Shown piece by piece: positions 10,121 to 19,301 of a stretch of DNA of 64,000 nt. Below the pieces are notes generated by a model, which was given only the letters and a program-made list of their open reading frames with translations, did not search any database and was not told the origin of the DNA. The DNA lies in contig NZ_CP139368.1 of assembly GCF_034120055.1 (NCBI RefSeq), positions 3,782,001 to 3,846,000 on the forward strand. The letters run 5' to 3'. Source of the DNA: Microbacterium rhizosphaerae (GTDB lineage Bacteria; Actinomycetota; Actinomycetes; Actinomycetales; Microbacteriaceae). Both the position numbers and the translations under genes were made by a program. Position 1 is the stretch's first letter; the number at the start of each line of letters is the position of its first letter.

Positions 10121-10845
10121 CTATCGCGCCTGGAACTCGACGAGAAACACCGACTGAGGTGCGAGGTCGAAGTCGAGCTGGATGTCGCCCGCGTCGGACA
10201 CCCGTGAATCGCTGGGGCCGTGGACGGCTCCTGTCGTCGAGGTGCGCGTGATGCTCACTGTTCGCCCAGCCCAAGGGAGGTTGCGAATGTCCACGCGGGC
10301 GGATGCGACACCCGCTGACGCCAGTTCTCGCCGTTGCGGAGGCAGGGCGAAGCCGAGCTCGATGCGCTGCGCGCCGATGGGGATGCGGAATGTGAACCGA
10401 TCTTCCTCCCGTTCGACGAGCGCCGCGTCGGGCGCGACGTAATTGGCCACGAGCACGCGCACCACATCTCCGTCCCGACCGGCCGCGCAGGCGAGACCCG
10501 ATTCGTCGCCGCCGGTGACCGCCAGGCGGTGTCCCCTGAGCGCTCGTCCGGCGAGGGCGAGCGCGCGGGACCGTTCATCGGGGGCGTCGTCCGCCGTTCC
10601 GACACCGGCCGGATCCACGAAGCCGTAGTGCGGGTCGCGCCCGCTGTCGGCGCGGAAGAAGAACGCGTGATCGATGACGGTGTCCTGGAGGTAGATCGCC
10701 GTCGCCGCCTGGAATGCGCCCTTCTCAGCGGCCGGCGCGGAGCTACTGGGAACGGCGAGGTAGTTCCAGTAGCAGAGCGTCAGGTCGGTGTCTGTGAAGC
10801 CGTGACGGTCGAGCAGGGCACGCAGTTCGGCAGACACGGAGCGGG
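10121..10845 (-). pseudogene. C-terminal fragment of a glycoside hydrolase (GH39-like)
   Basis: The minus-strand frame ending at 10121 encodes about 240 residues resembling the last part of a TIM-barrel glycoside hydrolase plus its beta-sandwich tail: LCYWNYLAVPSS, a 'KGAFQAATAIYLQDTVIDHAFFF' helix/strand and 'RLAVTGGDESGLACAAGRDG' followed by 'VRVLVANY' are typical of GH39-like xylosidases. The acid/base part of the barrel and any start codon are missing: homology ends near 10845, exactly where the plus-strand TetR gene begins, and the frame's in-register ATG at 10900 is inside TetR antisense. So the gene has lost its 5' half. Family assignment is moderate. Confidence 0.6.
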
Positions 10846-10847
10846 TC

Positions 10848-11423
10848 GTGGATGCCACGATCCGCCTGCTGACCGAGCGCGGCGATGGGGACTTCACCAT
10901 CGCCGAGGTGAGCGCGTATGCCGGCGTGGCTGTTGGAACCGTCTATGGGCGAGTGGGGAACAAGGAATCTCTACTGCTTGCCGTTCACGAGCGGGAGCTC
11001 ACCCGGATGGACCGCGAGACCGTCGCTCAGCTGGGCGCGGCGTCCGGGAGCGGCTCCACGCTGCGCGAAGCGATCGGTGCGGTGATAGCGGCCCGGACCA
11101 CAACACTCGCAGCAGAAGCTCCCCTTCTGCGCGCACTGATGCGGGTCGCCGTCGATTACCCGGCGATCTCCCGGCGAGGTCGCGAATCAGGTCTCATCGC
11201 GCAAAGCGCGTTTGTCGAAACTTTGACGGCGGTGTGCCGGCGGTTCGGCCTCGATCTCGCGGGAGAAGACGTGGAATGGGCGGACGAAGTGACTTATGCT
11301 GTTGCGGCGCGACAGCTCAGCATCGAGCTCGCCGATAGGGGCGCACCGATGCGAGTTATCCCTCTTGAGAGGCTGACGGCGCGGCTGACAGACACCATCA
11401 CGGCGTATCTGTCGTCTCAATAG
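10848..11423 (+). CDS. TetR-family regulator with shortened N-terminus
   Basis: 191 residues from GTG 10848. The HTH is complete (FTIAEVSAYAGVAVGTVYGRVGNKESLL, about residues 15-42) and is followed by a helical ligand-binding domain. The first helix starts late (MDATIRLLTERG), about ten residues shorter than usual. Upstream in frame are SSADTERVV-type codons that look like the true N-terminus but have no start codon before a stop at about 10810. This gene and the glycoside-hydrolase remnant are both truncated at the same junction, suggesting a deletion or inversion joined them. It may still be expressed, but function is uncertain. Confidence 0.7.
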   Translation: MDATIRLLTERGDGDFTIAEVSAYAGVAVGTVYGRVGNKESLLLAVHERELTRMDRETVAQLGAASGSGSTLREAIGAVIAARTTTLAAEAPLLRALMRVAVDYPAISRRGRESGLIAQSAFVETLTAVCRRFGLDLAGEDVEWADEVTYAVAARQLSIELADRGAPMRVIPLERLTARLTDTITAYLSSQ

Positions 11424-11845
11424 CTGTCCGGCTGCCGCCAGCCGCCTTCGGGGTTGCGTCCGGGAACCACGTGGCCGGCCTGGTGGTGGGAAGACTCAGC
11501 TGCTAATCGTGCGCTGACGTGTTATGCGCCCGTTGAGCGCCGCCGATCCTAGTCACGTGTGTGGCAACAAGGCACCCTTGTGATCGTCGTCCCTCAGGTC
11601 GCCGCGATTCGCGTTCTGGCGGAGACGGAGACTCACGGTCAGCATCAGACGTCATTCGAGGGGACACCACCTTTGCGGGGTCGGCTACTTCCGACTGGAT
11701 TTACCTTCTGACCACTCAAATACTTTGGTCAATCGCAGCCAGAAGACGCTCATGCGTACCAGATGCGAACCGAGGCGAACCAACGGTTCGCACTCAGTCC
11801 TCTCCACGCACTTCATACACAATTCGCGTTCGAGCCGAGATGAAA
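11424..11845. other. Gene-free stretch at the right end of the island
   Basis: About 420 bases with stop codons in all frames or short unsupported frames. No integrase or excisionase is visible here, where an integrase next to the tRNA would be expected for a typical island. Confidence 0.5.
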
Positions 11846-11872
11846 GAAAAACCCCAGTTGACCTGGGGTTTT
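11846..11872 (-). terminator. Rho-independent terminator of tRNA-Ser(GCT)
   Basis: AAACCCCAG-TTGAC-CTGGGGTTT is a perfect stem-loop. On the minus strand it follows the tRNA 3' end by five bases and is followed by TTTTTCTTT, a proper U-tract. Such a U-rich terminator is uncommon in this GC-rich window. Confidence 0.88.
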
Positions 11873-11876
11873 CACG

Positions 11877-11965
11877 CGGAGACGGAGGGATTTGAACCCT
11901 CGGTCCCCTTACGGGGACTCCACCTTAGCAGGGTGGTGCACTAGGCCTGACTATGCGACGTCTCC
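11877..11965 (-). tRNA. serX: tRNA-Ser (anticodon GCT)
   Basis: On the minus strand the 89-nt gene begins GGAGACG and ends CGTCTCCG. It has the D-arm GCATAGTCAGGCCTAGTGC, anticodon stem CCACC/GGTGG around the loop with GCT, the long class II variable arm GTCCCCGTAAGGGGAC, and a T-arm with GGTTCAAATCC. It is intact and flanks the proposed island; its 3' 58 bases are duplicated at 2228-2284. Confidence 0.95.
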
Positions 11966-12074
11966 TTGCCCGCCGGAGCGGACAGGCACCCGCCGAAGCG
12001 GGCGCCGCACCCGCGAGCGGGCACGTCCGTCAATAGTACCTGGTCGTTCCGGCGGCTGCGAACGCGGCGGCGGG

Positions 12075-13367
12075 TCAGCCGTTGCCGTTGTAGACCTGGC
12101 CCTTCGAGCAGGTCTGCTGGGCCGCCGTGGTGCCTGTGATGGTCGAAGGCAGCGCAGCCGAGTCGGTCGCCGTCGGCGACGGCGTGGGGCCCGTCGTCGC
12201 ACCGGCGGTGGGCGCCGCCGTGGTGGGGCCGGCGGAGGCCGTCGGTGCGGGCGTCTGCTGAACAGTGCCGACGCCGCTGTTGCCGGTCAGCTGCAGCTGC
12301 TTGTTCTGGCTGAGCGCCGTCAGGAGCTGTGTGGCGGCGGTCCTGTTCGGAACGACACGGTTGGGGTTCGCGGGGTCGTACCCGGTCGGGTACTGCACGA
12401 AGACGAACTGATCGAACGGGACGCTCTTGGCCGCGAGCGCGATCTGCACGAGCGTCATCGGGTTCGTGAGGCTCTCGCTCGGCGTGACGTTCTGAACCGT
12501 GGTCGAGGCCAGCTTGTAGAGGGTGGCGGGGTTCGACAGGACGCCCTGGCTCATGATCTTCTGCACCAGCCGCGACATGTACTGCTGCTGGTTCGAGATG
12601 CGACCGAGGTCGCTGCCGTCGCCGACACCGTGCCGCGTGCGCAGGAACTGCAGCGCCTGCAGGCCTTGGATCGTGTGGGTGCCCGCGGTGAGGTCGAGGC
12701 CCGTCAGGCGGTCCTTCAGGTGGCCCGAGACGCAGACGTCCACGCCGCCGATGGCGTTCGTGATCTGGATGACGCCGCCCCACGTGATCTTGGCCGCGAA
12801 GGGGATCTGGATGCCGGTGAGCTGCGTGATCGTCTTCGCGACGCACGAGAGGCCGCCGATGTCGTAGGTCGAGTTGAGCATGAGCTTGCTCGCCGGCGAC
12901 GACGTCGAGCCGTTCGGCCTCGTACACGAGGGCACAGGCAGCATCATGTCGCGGGGGAAGGAGATGACCGTCACGCGGCGGGGGTTGCTCGAGATGTGGA
13001 GCAGCATGTTGACGTCGTTGTTCTCGCTCGCCGCATCCGCCCCCTTGCAGCGATTGCCGAACAGGGCGTCGTACGCGGGCTCGCACTGGTCGGTGCCCAC
13101 GAGCAGCAGGTTGACGTCGCCCTCGTAGGCGCCGATGCCGGGCGGCGGCGCAGCCGCCTCGCCTTCGAGCTTCACGGAGCGGCCGGCGAAGGAGGACGAG
13201 AGGTCGGTCACCGCGTACGCGGCGACGCCGGCCCCCGAGACCAGGACCACGGCGATCGCGATCGCCAGTCCCTTCAGCAGCTGGGCGAAGGGATTGGGGC
13301 TCCGGAGCTGGCCGTGGCGGGCAAGCGGGCGGCGCGCAGCTCTGCCGGGCTTGGTCGTCTGGCTCAC
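12075..13367 (-). CDS. LytR-CpsA-Psr (LCP) family cell-wall glycopolymer ligase
   Basis: 430 residues from GTG 13367, chosen because it follows GAGAGGA and because the upstream ATG lies inside tRNA-Ser(TGA). A basic cytoplasmic N-terminus precedes one membrane segment at about 35-57. The LCP domain contains NLLLVGTD, NNDVNMLLHI, VTVISFPRDMMLPVP (signature Arg-Asp), LNSTYDIGG, and the 'LTAGTHTIQGLQALQFLRTRHG' segment with RTR. LCP enzymes transfer lipid-linked glycopolymers to peptidoglycan outside the membrane. The last about 70 residues are a Pro/Thr/Ala-rich tail with a final Cys-containing stretch. Confidence 0.9.
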   Translation of the reverse strand: MSQTTKPGRAARRPLARHGQLRSPNPFAQLLKGLAIAIAVVLVSGAGVAAYAVTDLSSSFAGRSVKLEGEAAAPPPGIGAYEGDVNLLLVGTDQCEPAYDALFGNRCKGADAASENNDVNMLLHISSNPRRVTVISFPRDMMLPVPSCTRPNGSTSSPASKLMLNSTYDIGGLSCVAKTITQLTGIQIPFAAKITWGGVIQITNAIGGVDVCVSGHLKDRLTGLDLTAGTHTIQGLQALQFLRTRHGVGDGSDLGRISNQQQYMSRLVQKIMSQGVLSNPATLYKLASTTVQNVTPSESLTNPMTLVQIALAAKSVPFDQFVFVQYPTGYDPANPNRVVPNRTAATQLLTALSQNKQLQLTGNSGVGTVQQTPAPTASAGPTTAAPTAGATTGPTPSPTATDSAALPSTITGTTAAQQTCSKGQVYNGNG

Positions 13368-13400
13368 TCGAGTCCTCTCAGGCTTCGCCTCCGGCTGTTG

Positions 13401-13485
13401 CGGAGGGTGTGGGATTCGAACCCACGGGACATTTCTGCCCACTGGTTTTCAAGACCAGGTCCATCGGCCGCTCGGACAACCCTCC
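13401..13485 (-). tRNA. serT: tRNA-Ser (anticodon TGA)
   Basis: 85-nt class II tRNA on the minus strand: starts GGAGGGTTG, ends CACCCTCCG, anticodon stem CTGGTC/GACCAG-type around loop CTTGAAAA with TGA, long variable arm (GGGCAGAAATGTCCC) and T-arm GGTTCGAATCC. It lies 34 bp upstream of the LCP gene on the same strand. Confidence 0.95.
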
Positions 13486-13560
13486 CGATGGTGTGCGCAC
13501 GCGCGCACCATCCATCAATCAGGCGTCGAGTCTAGCCGACGGCGTTCTCACCATTTTCCC

Positions 13561-13580
13561 GGGCCCGCCTGAGCGGGCCC
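13561..13580 (-). terminator. Stem-loop terminator candidate after the HAD gene
   Basis: GGGCCCGC-CTGA-GCGGGCCC is a perfect 8-bp GC stem 11 bases downstream of the HAD stop on the minus strand. It lacks a U-tract, as many actinobacterial terminators do. Confidence 0.55.
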
Positions 13581-13591
13581 TGAGTGGGACG

Positions 13592-14425
13592 TCAGAGCCG
13601 GCGCAGGACCTCGGCGGTGCCGCCCTCGTGGACGGATGCGGTGACCTCGGTCGCCGCATCCCGCACTTCGTCCGGCGCCTGCGCCATCGCGACGGCGCGC
13701 CCGCCCTGCTGGCGCGCCCACGCGAACATGCCCAGGTCGTTGCGCCCGTCGCCGACGACGACGACCCGGGAGCCGGCGACCCCCAGCTCGGTGCGCACGA
13801 TCTCGAGCGCGGTGCTCTTGTCGACGCCCAGCGGGGCGATGTCGAGCCACGCCGTCCAGCCGATGGCGTACGACACGTGGTGCAGGCCGATGCGCTCGAC
13901 GAGCTCCATGAAGTCCTCGTCGCTCTGCCCGGGCGAGACCACGACCACGCGGCAGACCGGCTGCGCCGACAGCTGCTCGAAGGGCACCTGCGTGGCATCC
14001 CGCAGATTCCAGTGGTCGAGCTGCTCGGTGTACAGGCGGTGCCCGTCGGGGAGCTCCACCATGTAATGGGCATGGGGCAGGTCGCGCACGAGAAGCTCCA
14101 GCACCTCGGATGCGTCGAACGTCTCGGTGTGGAAGCGCTCGTAGCCGTCGCCGGCGCGGCGCAGCACGACGGCGCCGTTGGAGCAGACGACGAACTCCGG
14201 CGTCATGCCGAGGGTGTGCAGCACCCACTCCGTGCCCGCCCAGCTGCGCCCGGTCGCCAGCATGACCTCGTTGCCCGCGGCCGCGGCGTGCGCGATCGCA
14301 TCGACGATGCCGGGGCTCAGCGTCTCGTCCTCGAGCAGGAGCGTGCCGTCGATGTCGAGCGCGATCAGGCCGGGTACGGCCTCGCGAGCGGAGGATGCGG
14401 GCACGCCGGCGGCCGTGTCGGTCAC
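13592..14425 (-). CDS. Cof-type HAD-IIB family phosphatase
   Basis: 277 residues from GTG 14425, which overlaps the serS stop by four bases (GTGA), so the two are translationally coupled. Motif I is ALDIDGTLL with nucleophile Asp24 and Asp26; motif II is MLATGRSW; motif III Lys is in DKSTALE; motif IV is [13 protein letters not shown]. The inserted cap is of the IIB type. Cof-like HADs hydrolyse phosphosugars, flavin or pyridoxal phosphates; the substrate is not readable here. Upstream extension of the frame into serS is a shadow and was rejected. Confidence 0.9.
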   Translation of the reverse strand: MTDTAAGVPASSAREAVPGLIALDIDGTLLLEDETLSPGIVDAIAHAAAAGNEVMLATGRSWAGTEWVLHTLGMTPEFVVCSNGAVVLRRAGDGYERFHTETFDASEVLELLVRDLPHAHYMVELPDGHRLYTEQLDHWNLRDATQVPFEQLSAQPVCRVVVVSPGQSDEDFMELVERIGLHHVSYAIGWTAWLDIAPLGVDKSTALEIVRTELGVAGSRVVVVGDGRNDLGMFAWARQQGGRAVAMAQAPDEVRDAATEVTASVHEGGTAEVLRRL

Positions 14426-15690
14426 GCGATGGGCTCCAAGACCTCGAGTCCGCCGAGGTAGGGCCGCAGCACCTCGGGCACGACGACGGAGCCGTCCTCG
14501 CGCTGGTGCGTCTCCAGCAGGGCGACGATCCAGCGGGTGGTCGCCAGGGTGCCGTTGAGGGTGGCGACGTGCTGCGTGCGGCCGCCTTCGTCCGGTCGGT
14601 AGCGGATGTCGAGGCGCCGCGCCTGATACGTCGTGCAGTTCGAGGTGCTGGTCAGCTCCCGGTAGGCGCCCTGCGTCGGGACCCACGCCTCGACGTCGTA
14701 CTTGCGGGCCGCGCTCGACCCGAGATCGCCGGCCGCGACGTCGATCACCCGGTAGCTGAGGCCGAGGTCCTGCAGCATCGCCTCCTGCATCGCGACCAGC
14801 CGCAGGTGCTCGGCCTCGGCATCCTCCGGAGTCGTGTAGACGAACATCTCGAGCTTGTTGAACTGGTGCACGCGGATGATGCCGCGGGTGTCCTTGCCGT
14901 ATGAGCCGGCCTCGCTGCGGTAGCACGTCGACCAGCCGGCGTAGCGCTTCGGCCCGCGCGCGAGGTCGATGATCTCGCCCATGTGGTAGCCGGCGAGCGG
15001 CACCTCGCTCGTGCCGACGAGGTACAGGTCCTCCTTCTCGAGGCGGTACACCTCGTCGGCGTGCTGGCCGAGGAATCCGGTGCCGCGCATGACCTCCGGC
15101 CGCACGAGGGTGGGCGGGATCATCGGGATGAACCCGGCATCCAGCGCCCGCTGCAACGCGAGCGACATGAGGGCGTACTCGAGCCGTGCCCCCACGCCGG
15201 TGAGGAAGTAGAAGCGGCTGCCCGACACCTTCGTGCCGCGCTCCATGTCGATCGCGCCGAGGCGCTCGCCGATCTCGAGGTGGTCGAGCGGTGCGAACGC
15301 GAAGGATGCAGGCTCCCCGTGCGTGCGCAGCGTGACGAAGTCCGCCTCGCCGCCGGCGGGGACGTCGTCGATCACGATGTTCTCGATGCGGGCGAACGCC
15401 TCGTCGGCCGCCTCCTCGGCGGCGGTGACAGCGTGCTGGGCCCGCTTGACCTGCTCGCTCAGCTCCTTCGCCTCGGCGACGAGCGAGGGCTTCTCGTCCT
15501 TGGATGCCTGCGCGACACGCTTCCCGTGCACGTTCTGCGCGGCACGCAGCTCCTCGAAGGCCGTGATCGCAGCCCGGCGCGCCTTGTCGGCCGCGACGGC
15601 GTCATCCACCGTCTCCGGCGACTCCCCCCGCTTCTCCTGCGAGCGCTTGACCAGCTCGGGATTTTCGCGAAGAAGCACGGGGTCGATCAT
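14422..15690 (-). CDS. serS: Seryl-tRNA synthetase
   Basis: 422 residues, standard length. An N-terminal coiled-coil arm (about 30-105, '[20 protein letters not shown]'-like) binds the tRNA-Ser long arm. The class II core shows motif 2 ([19 protein letters not shown]), '[12 protein letters not shown]', the serine-binding '[19 protein letters not shown]', and motif 3 ([16 protein letters not shown]). It charges tRNA-Ser, of which two genes are nearby. Single essential-type gene, transcribed with the HAD phosphatase. Confidence 0.97.
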   Translation of the reverse strand: MIDPVLLRENPELVKRSQEKRGESPETVDDAVAADKARRAAITAFEELRAAQNVHGKRVAQASKDEKPSLVAEAKELSEQVKRAQHAVTAAEEAADEAFARIENIVIDDVPAGGEADFVTLRTHGEPASFAFAPLDHLEIGERLGAIDMERGTKVSGSRFYFLTGVGARLEYALMSLALQRALDAGFIPMIPPTLVRPEVMRGTGFLGQHADEVYRLEKEDLYLVGTSEVPLAGYHMGEIIDLARGPKRYAGWSTCYRSEAGSYGKDTRGIIRVHQFNKLEMFVYTTPEDAEAEHLRLVAMQEAMLQDLGLSYRVIDVAAGDLGSSAARKYDVEAWVPTQGAYRELTSTSNCTTYQARRLDIRYRPDEGGRTQHVATLNGTLATTRWIVALLETHQREDGSVVVPEVLRPYLGGLEVLEPIA

Positions 15691-15741
15691 CCGTCAAGTC
15701 TCGCACAGCGTGTTCGCGCACCCGCGGGATATCTTGTCCCC

Positions 15742-16713
15742 ATGGGCGACGATCCGGAGCGGCACAAGCGCGCCGCTCTCGTCTACAACCCCATCAAGGT
15801 CGACAAGAGGATGCTGCGCGCCAGCGTCGTCCACTGGTCGAAGCGCTCAGGCTGGCTGCATCCCCTCTTCTTCGAGACCACGCTCGACGACCTCGGCGAC
15901 GGCGTCGCGCGGCAGGCGCTCGATGAGAAGGTCGACGTGGTCCTCGTCGCGGGCGGGGACGGCACCGTGCGGGCCGTCGCCGGAGCGGTCGCGGGATCCG
16001 ATGTGCCGCTCGCCATCGTTCCGAGCGGCACGGGGAACCTCTTCGCGCGGAATCTGCGGCTCCCCCTCGACCCGGAGCTCATGGTGGCCGCGGCCTTCGG
16101 CGAGAACATCACCAAGACCGACGTCGGCCTGGCCCGCATCACTCGCGAAGGGGGCGACGTGGAGGAGCACGCCTTCGTCGTCATGGCCGGTATCGGGCTC
16201 GACGCCGCGATGATCGCGAACACGCGTCCGCAGCTGAAGAAGCACGTGGGCTGGATGGCCTATGTCGACGGGGCCGCCCGCGCACTGCCCGGCGCCAAGC
16301 CGTTCCGCGTGATCTATGCGCTCGACGAGCAGCGCCTGCACACGGCGCGGGTGCAGAGCGTGCTGTTCGCCAACTGCGGGCAGCTGCCGGCCGGCATCGC
16401 GCTGATCCCGGATGCGTCGCTCGACGACGGGCTGCTCGACATCATGGTGATCCAGCCGACCGGGTGGTTCGGGTGGCTGGGCGTGTGGCGCAAGGTGTGG
16501 TGGGACAACAGCGTGCTGCGCCGGTTCCGCGCGGGGCGCCGCGTGCTCGAGCGCCGCGGCCGGGACACGTCGATCCACTATCTGCGTGGCGGTTCGATGG
16601 AGGTCGCGGCGACGGCCCCCCGGCCCATCGAGCTCGACGGCGACGCGTTCGGCGACGGACGGAGCATCGTGTGCTCGGTGCGGCCGGGGGCGCTGCTCAC
16701 GGTCACGCCGTAG
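15742..16713 (+). CDS. Diacylglycerol/sphingosine kinase-family lipid kinase
   Basis: 323 residues from ATG 15742, divergent from serS with a 51-bp spacer. The catalytic signature GGDGTVRAVA (71-80) and downstream GTGNLFARNL are diagnostic of the DAGKc domain. The C-terminal beta-sandwich holds 'ANCGQLPAGIALIPDASLDDGLLD' and ends with the usual 'IELDGDAFG'. Members phosphorylate diacylglycerol or related membrane lipids at the inner membrane face. Exact lipid substrate unknown. Confidence 0.9.
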   Translation: MGDDPERHKRAALVYNPIKVDKRMLRASVVHWSKRSGWLHPLFFETTLDDLGDGVARQALDEKVDVVLVAGGDGTVRAVAGAVAGSDVPLAIVPSGTGNLFARNLRLPLDPELMVAAAFGENITKTDVGLARITREGGDVEEHAFVVMAGIGLDAAMIANTRPQLKKHVGWMAYVDGAARALPGAKPFRVIYALDEQRLHTARVQSVLFANCGQLPAGIALIPDASLDDGLLDIMVIQPTGWFGWLGVWRKVWWDNSVLRRFRAGRRVLERRGRDTSIHYLRGGSMEVAATAPRPIELDGDAFGDGRSIVCSVRPGALLTVTP

Positions 16714-16760
16714 CCGCTCCGGCGGGAATGCGCGGGGATGCGCCAAGGTTGCCGCTGAGG

Positions 16761-17789
16761 ATGATCGCACTCTCCGTCCTCGACCTGATCCCCGTCCGCA
16801 CCGGCCAGACGAGCGCGCAGGCGGTCGCCGCATCCCTCGATATCGCCTCCCGGGCCGACGATCTCGGCTACCGGCGCTACTGGTTCGCGGAGCATCACAA
16901 CATGCCGTCGGTCGCGTCCACCACCCCTCCGGTGCTGATCGCCGCCGCCGCGGCGCGCACGTCTCGGATCCGCGTCGGCTCGGGCGGCGTGATGCTCCCC
17001 AACCACGCGCCGCTCATCGTCGCCGAGCAGTTCGCCGTGCTCGAGGCGATCGCGCCCGGACGCATCGACCTCGGCATCGGCCGCGCCCCTGGCAGCGACC
17101 CGGTGATCACCCAGCTCCTGCGCCAGGAGGGGACGACGAGCGACGTCGAGCGCTTCCCCGAGCACGTACGCGACATCGCCTCCCTCGTCGCACCCGGCGG
17201 TGCGACGCTGCGCTTCACCTCCGGCGGCGAATATTCGGTGCACGCGACACCGGCCGCGGCCGGGACTCCGGAGATCTGGCTGCTGGGCTCGAGCGACTAC
17301 TCGGCGCAGCTGGCGGCATCCTTCGGTCTGCCGTACGTCTTCGCGAACCACTTCTCCGGCGACGGCCTGGAGCGGGCGCTCGAGCTGTACCGGACGCAGT
17401 ACCACCCGTCCGAGGCCCACCCCGAGCCGCGTACCTTCCTGACCGCGAACGCCGTCGCGGCGCCCACCGCCGAGGAGGCCGAGGCGCGTGCCCTGCCCCA
17501 GCTGCGGGCCATGGGCCGACTGCGCTCGGGTCGCCCGGCGACGCCGCTCGAGACCGTGGAGCAGGCGCAGGCGGCCGAGCCGGATCCCGCCGTCGACGAG
17601 CTCGCAGCCCGCATGCGCCCGCGGTGGTTCGTGGGCACCGGCCCGGAGGTGCTCGCATCGCTCACCGCGCTCGCGCAGCAGCACGGCCTCGACGAGGTCA
17701 TGATCTCGCCCATCGCGGGATCGTTCGACGGTGAGCCGCTGGATGCCGCGCCCGGCCGGGTCCAGACCCTCGAGCAACTCGCGGCCTGA
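16761..17789 (+). CDS. LLM-class flavin-dependent oxidoreductase
   Basis: 342 residues from ATG 16761. Luciferase-like TIM barrel: starts IALSVLDLIPV, then YRRYWFAEHHNMPSVAS, VGSGGVMLPNHAPLIVAEQFAVLEAIAPGRIDLGIGRAPG, all typical of the 'MsnO8-like' subgroup of LLM oxidoreductases using FMNH2 or F420. No pathway context; follows the lipid kinase by 47 bp and could be co-transcribed. Substrate unknown. Confidence 0.9.
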   Translation: MIALSVLDLIPVRTGQTSAQAVAASLDIASRADDLGYRRYWFAEHHNMPSVASTTPPVLIAAAAARTSRIRVGSGGVMLPNHAPLIVAEQFAVLEAIAPGRIDLGIGRAPGSDPVITQLLRQEGTTSDVERFPEHVRDIASLVAPGGATLRFTSGGEYSVHATPAAAGTPEIWLLGSSDYSAQLAASFGLPYVFANHFSGDGLERALELYRTQYHPSEAHPEPRTFLTANAVAAPTAEEAEARALPQLRAMGRLRSGRPATPLETVEQAQAAEPDPAVDELAARMRPRWFVGTGPEVLASLTALAQQHGLDEVMISPIAGSFDGEPLDAAPGRVQTLEQLAA

Positions 17790-17795
17790 CGAGAG

Positions 17796-18479
17796 CTAAC
17801 GGAGGGCGCCGACGCTCGCGAGCGCCATGCGGACGAGCGTGCCGCGGCCGCCCTCCATCTCGGCGGCGAGGGCGTCGGAGGCAGCCTCCTGCGGCGACAG
17901 CCACGTGACCTCGAGTGCGTCCTGCCGCGGCTCGCACGTGCCGGTGACCGGCACCACGAAGGCGAGCGACACCGCGTGCTGCCGGTCGTCGTGATACGCG
18001 CTGACGCCCGGGATGGGGAAGTACTCGGCCACCGTGAACGGGTTCGGCTGCGGCGGAAGCAGCGGGAAGGCCATGGGACCGAGGTCGTCCTCGAGGTGGC
18101 GGAACAGCGCATCCCGCACGGTCTCTCCGTAGCGCACACGGCCGGACACGATCGTGCGCGTCATCTCGCCGAGCGGCGTGGCGCGCAGCAGGATGCCGAC
18201 CTCGGTCACCGCCCCCATGCCGTCGGTGCGCACGGGCACAGCCTCGACATAGAGGATCGGCAGGCGCCGGCGCACCTCGGCCAGCTCGACGTCGGTGAGC
18301 CAGCCCGGATTGGCGGTCGGACCGCCGAACGGCGGCTGCGCGTCGAACGGCGGATTCGATCCGAACGGCGGATTCGATCCGAACCCGCCCGACCCGCTGA
18401 AGGGCGGATTCGCACCGAACCGGCCGGGGGGCTGATCGCCGCGCTCGTCGGGATCCGGATCTGGGGTGCGGACAGGCAT
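17796..18479 (-). CDS. DUF4916-type Nudix hydrolase-like protein with NPPF-rich N-terminus
   Basis: 227 residues. Residues about 21-53 form a low-complexity tail with repeated NPPFG, GSNPPF and AQPPF. The rest is a Nudix fold as found in the actinobacterial DUF4916 family. The Nudix box (113-135) reads GRVRYGETVRDALFRHLEDDLG: the spacing G-x5-E-x7-R is kept but the catalytic REUxEE part is R-H-L-E-D-D, so the metal-binding Glu pair is replaced by Asp and activity may differ. It converges with the oxidoreductase gene (6-bp gap) and is divergent from the esterase. Confidence 0.8.
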   Translation of the reverse strand: MPVRTPDPDPDERGDQPPGRFGANPPFSGSGGFGSNPPFGSNPPFDAQPPFGGPTANPGWLTDVELAEVRRRLPILYVEAVPVRTDGMGAVTEVGILLRATPLGEMTRTIVSGRVRYGETVRDALFRHLEDDLGPMAFPLLPPQPNPFTVAEYFPIPGVSAYHDDRQHAVSLAFVVPVTGTCEPRQDALEVTWLSPQEAASDALAAEMEGGRGTLVRMALASVGALR

Positions 18480-18555
18480 GGTTCCTGTATACCCGTCCCT
18501 CCCCCGGCGCGCACTCAGGCTGGTTCGTGTCCTCCGTCCGCGCGATGATGGGCGG

Positions 18556-19257
18556 ATGACGCCGTCCGACGCCTCATTGGACCCCGACGTCGTCCGGTGG
18601 TCGGCGCCGCCGGCGGAGCGAGCCGGGCGCCCTCTGCTCGTGCTGCTGCACGGGTACGGCTCCGACGAGAACGACCTGTTCGGGCTCGTCCCCTACCTTC
18701 CCGACGACTTCGTCACGGCCTCGGTGCGCGCGCCGCTGACGCCGCCCTGGCCCATGATGGGCAACGCCTGGTACGCGATCGACGCGATGAATCTCGACGA
18801 CGTGGGCGCACGCCCCGGCGCGGCGGCCGCTCCCGACGAGGGCATGGGAGGGGTGACGGCCGCAGCATCCGCGTTCATCGAATGGCTGGATGCCGCGACG
18901 GATGCGCCGCACGTCGGCCTGCTCGGCTTCTCCCAGGGCGGCGCGGTGTCGCTGCAGGCGCTGCGCCTGCAGCCCGAGCGCTTCGCGTTCGCCGTCAACC
19001 TCAGCGGCTACGTGTCGCCGGGCGAGCTGCCGCGGGATGCGGAGCTCGCCGCACGCAAGCCGCCCGTGTTCTGGGGGCGCGGCACGCGGGATGACGTCAT
19101 CCCGCCCTCCCTCGTCGAGCACAGCGCCGAGTGGCTGCCCGCCCACGTCGACCTGTCGGGCCGCGTCTACCCCGGGCTCACGCACAGCGTGTCGGAGGAG
19201 GAGCTGGCGGACGTCCGCACATTCCTCACCCATCGTCTTGACGAACTCGCAGACTGA
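18556..19257 (+). CDS. Alpha/beta-hydrolase, phospholipase/carboxylesterase family
   Basis: 233 residues from ATG 18556. LLHGYGSDENDL oxyanion region, nucleophile Ser126 in GFSQGG, acid Asp179 in GTRDDVIP and His210 in GLTHSV form the expected triad. Typical of cytoplasmic carboxylesterases of the acyl-protein-thioesterase-like group. Substrate unknown. Its 3' end contains a promoter-like sequence for the downstream ABC-F gene. Confidence 0.9.
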   Translation: MTPSDASLDPDVVRWSAPPAERAGRPLLVLLHGYGSDENDLFGLVPYLPDDFVTASVRAPLTPPWPMMGNAWYAIDAMNLDDVGARPGAAAAPDEGMGGVTAAASAFIEWLDAATDAPHVGLLGFSQGGAVSLQALRLQPERFAFAVNLSGYVSPGELPRDAELAARKPPVFWGRGTRDDVIPPSLVEHSAEWLPAHVDLSGRVYPGLTHSVSEEELADVRTFLTHRLDELAD

Positions 19258-19268
19258 TGCGCTATCGT
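19238..19268 (+). promoter_or_regulatory. Candidate promoter of the ABC-F gene
   Basis: TTGACG (19238-19243) and TATCGT (19263-19268, fitting the actinobacterial TAnnnT -10) are 19 bp apart, slightly long. They overlap the end of the esterase gene and would give a transcript with an approximately 195-base untranslated leader. Confidence 0.5.
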
Positions 19269-19301
19269 GGCGAGGTCCTTGTTCCCCAGGTCAGGAATGA
19301 A

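Noticed and set aside
9840..10157. Plus-strand frame after the IS as continuation of the gene begun at 7631
   Set aside because: It is in a different frame from the 5' fragment, has no ribosome-binding site and no membrane or enzyme character.
11561..11944. Plus-strand frame ending in ...ETEGFEPSVPLRGLHLSR
   Set aside because: The end is the translated complement of the tRNA-Ser gene, a common false protein; no coding evidence upstream.
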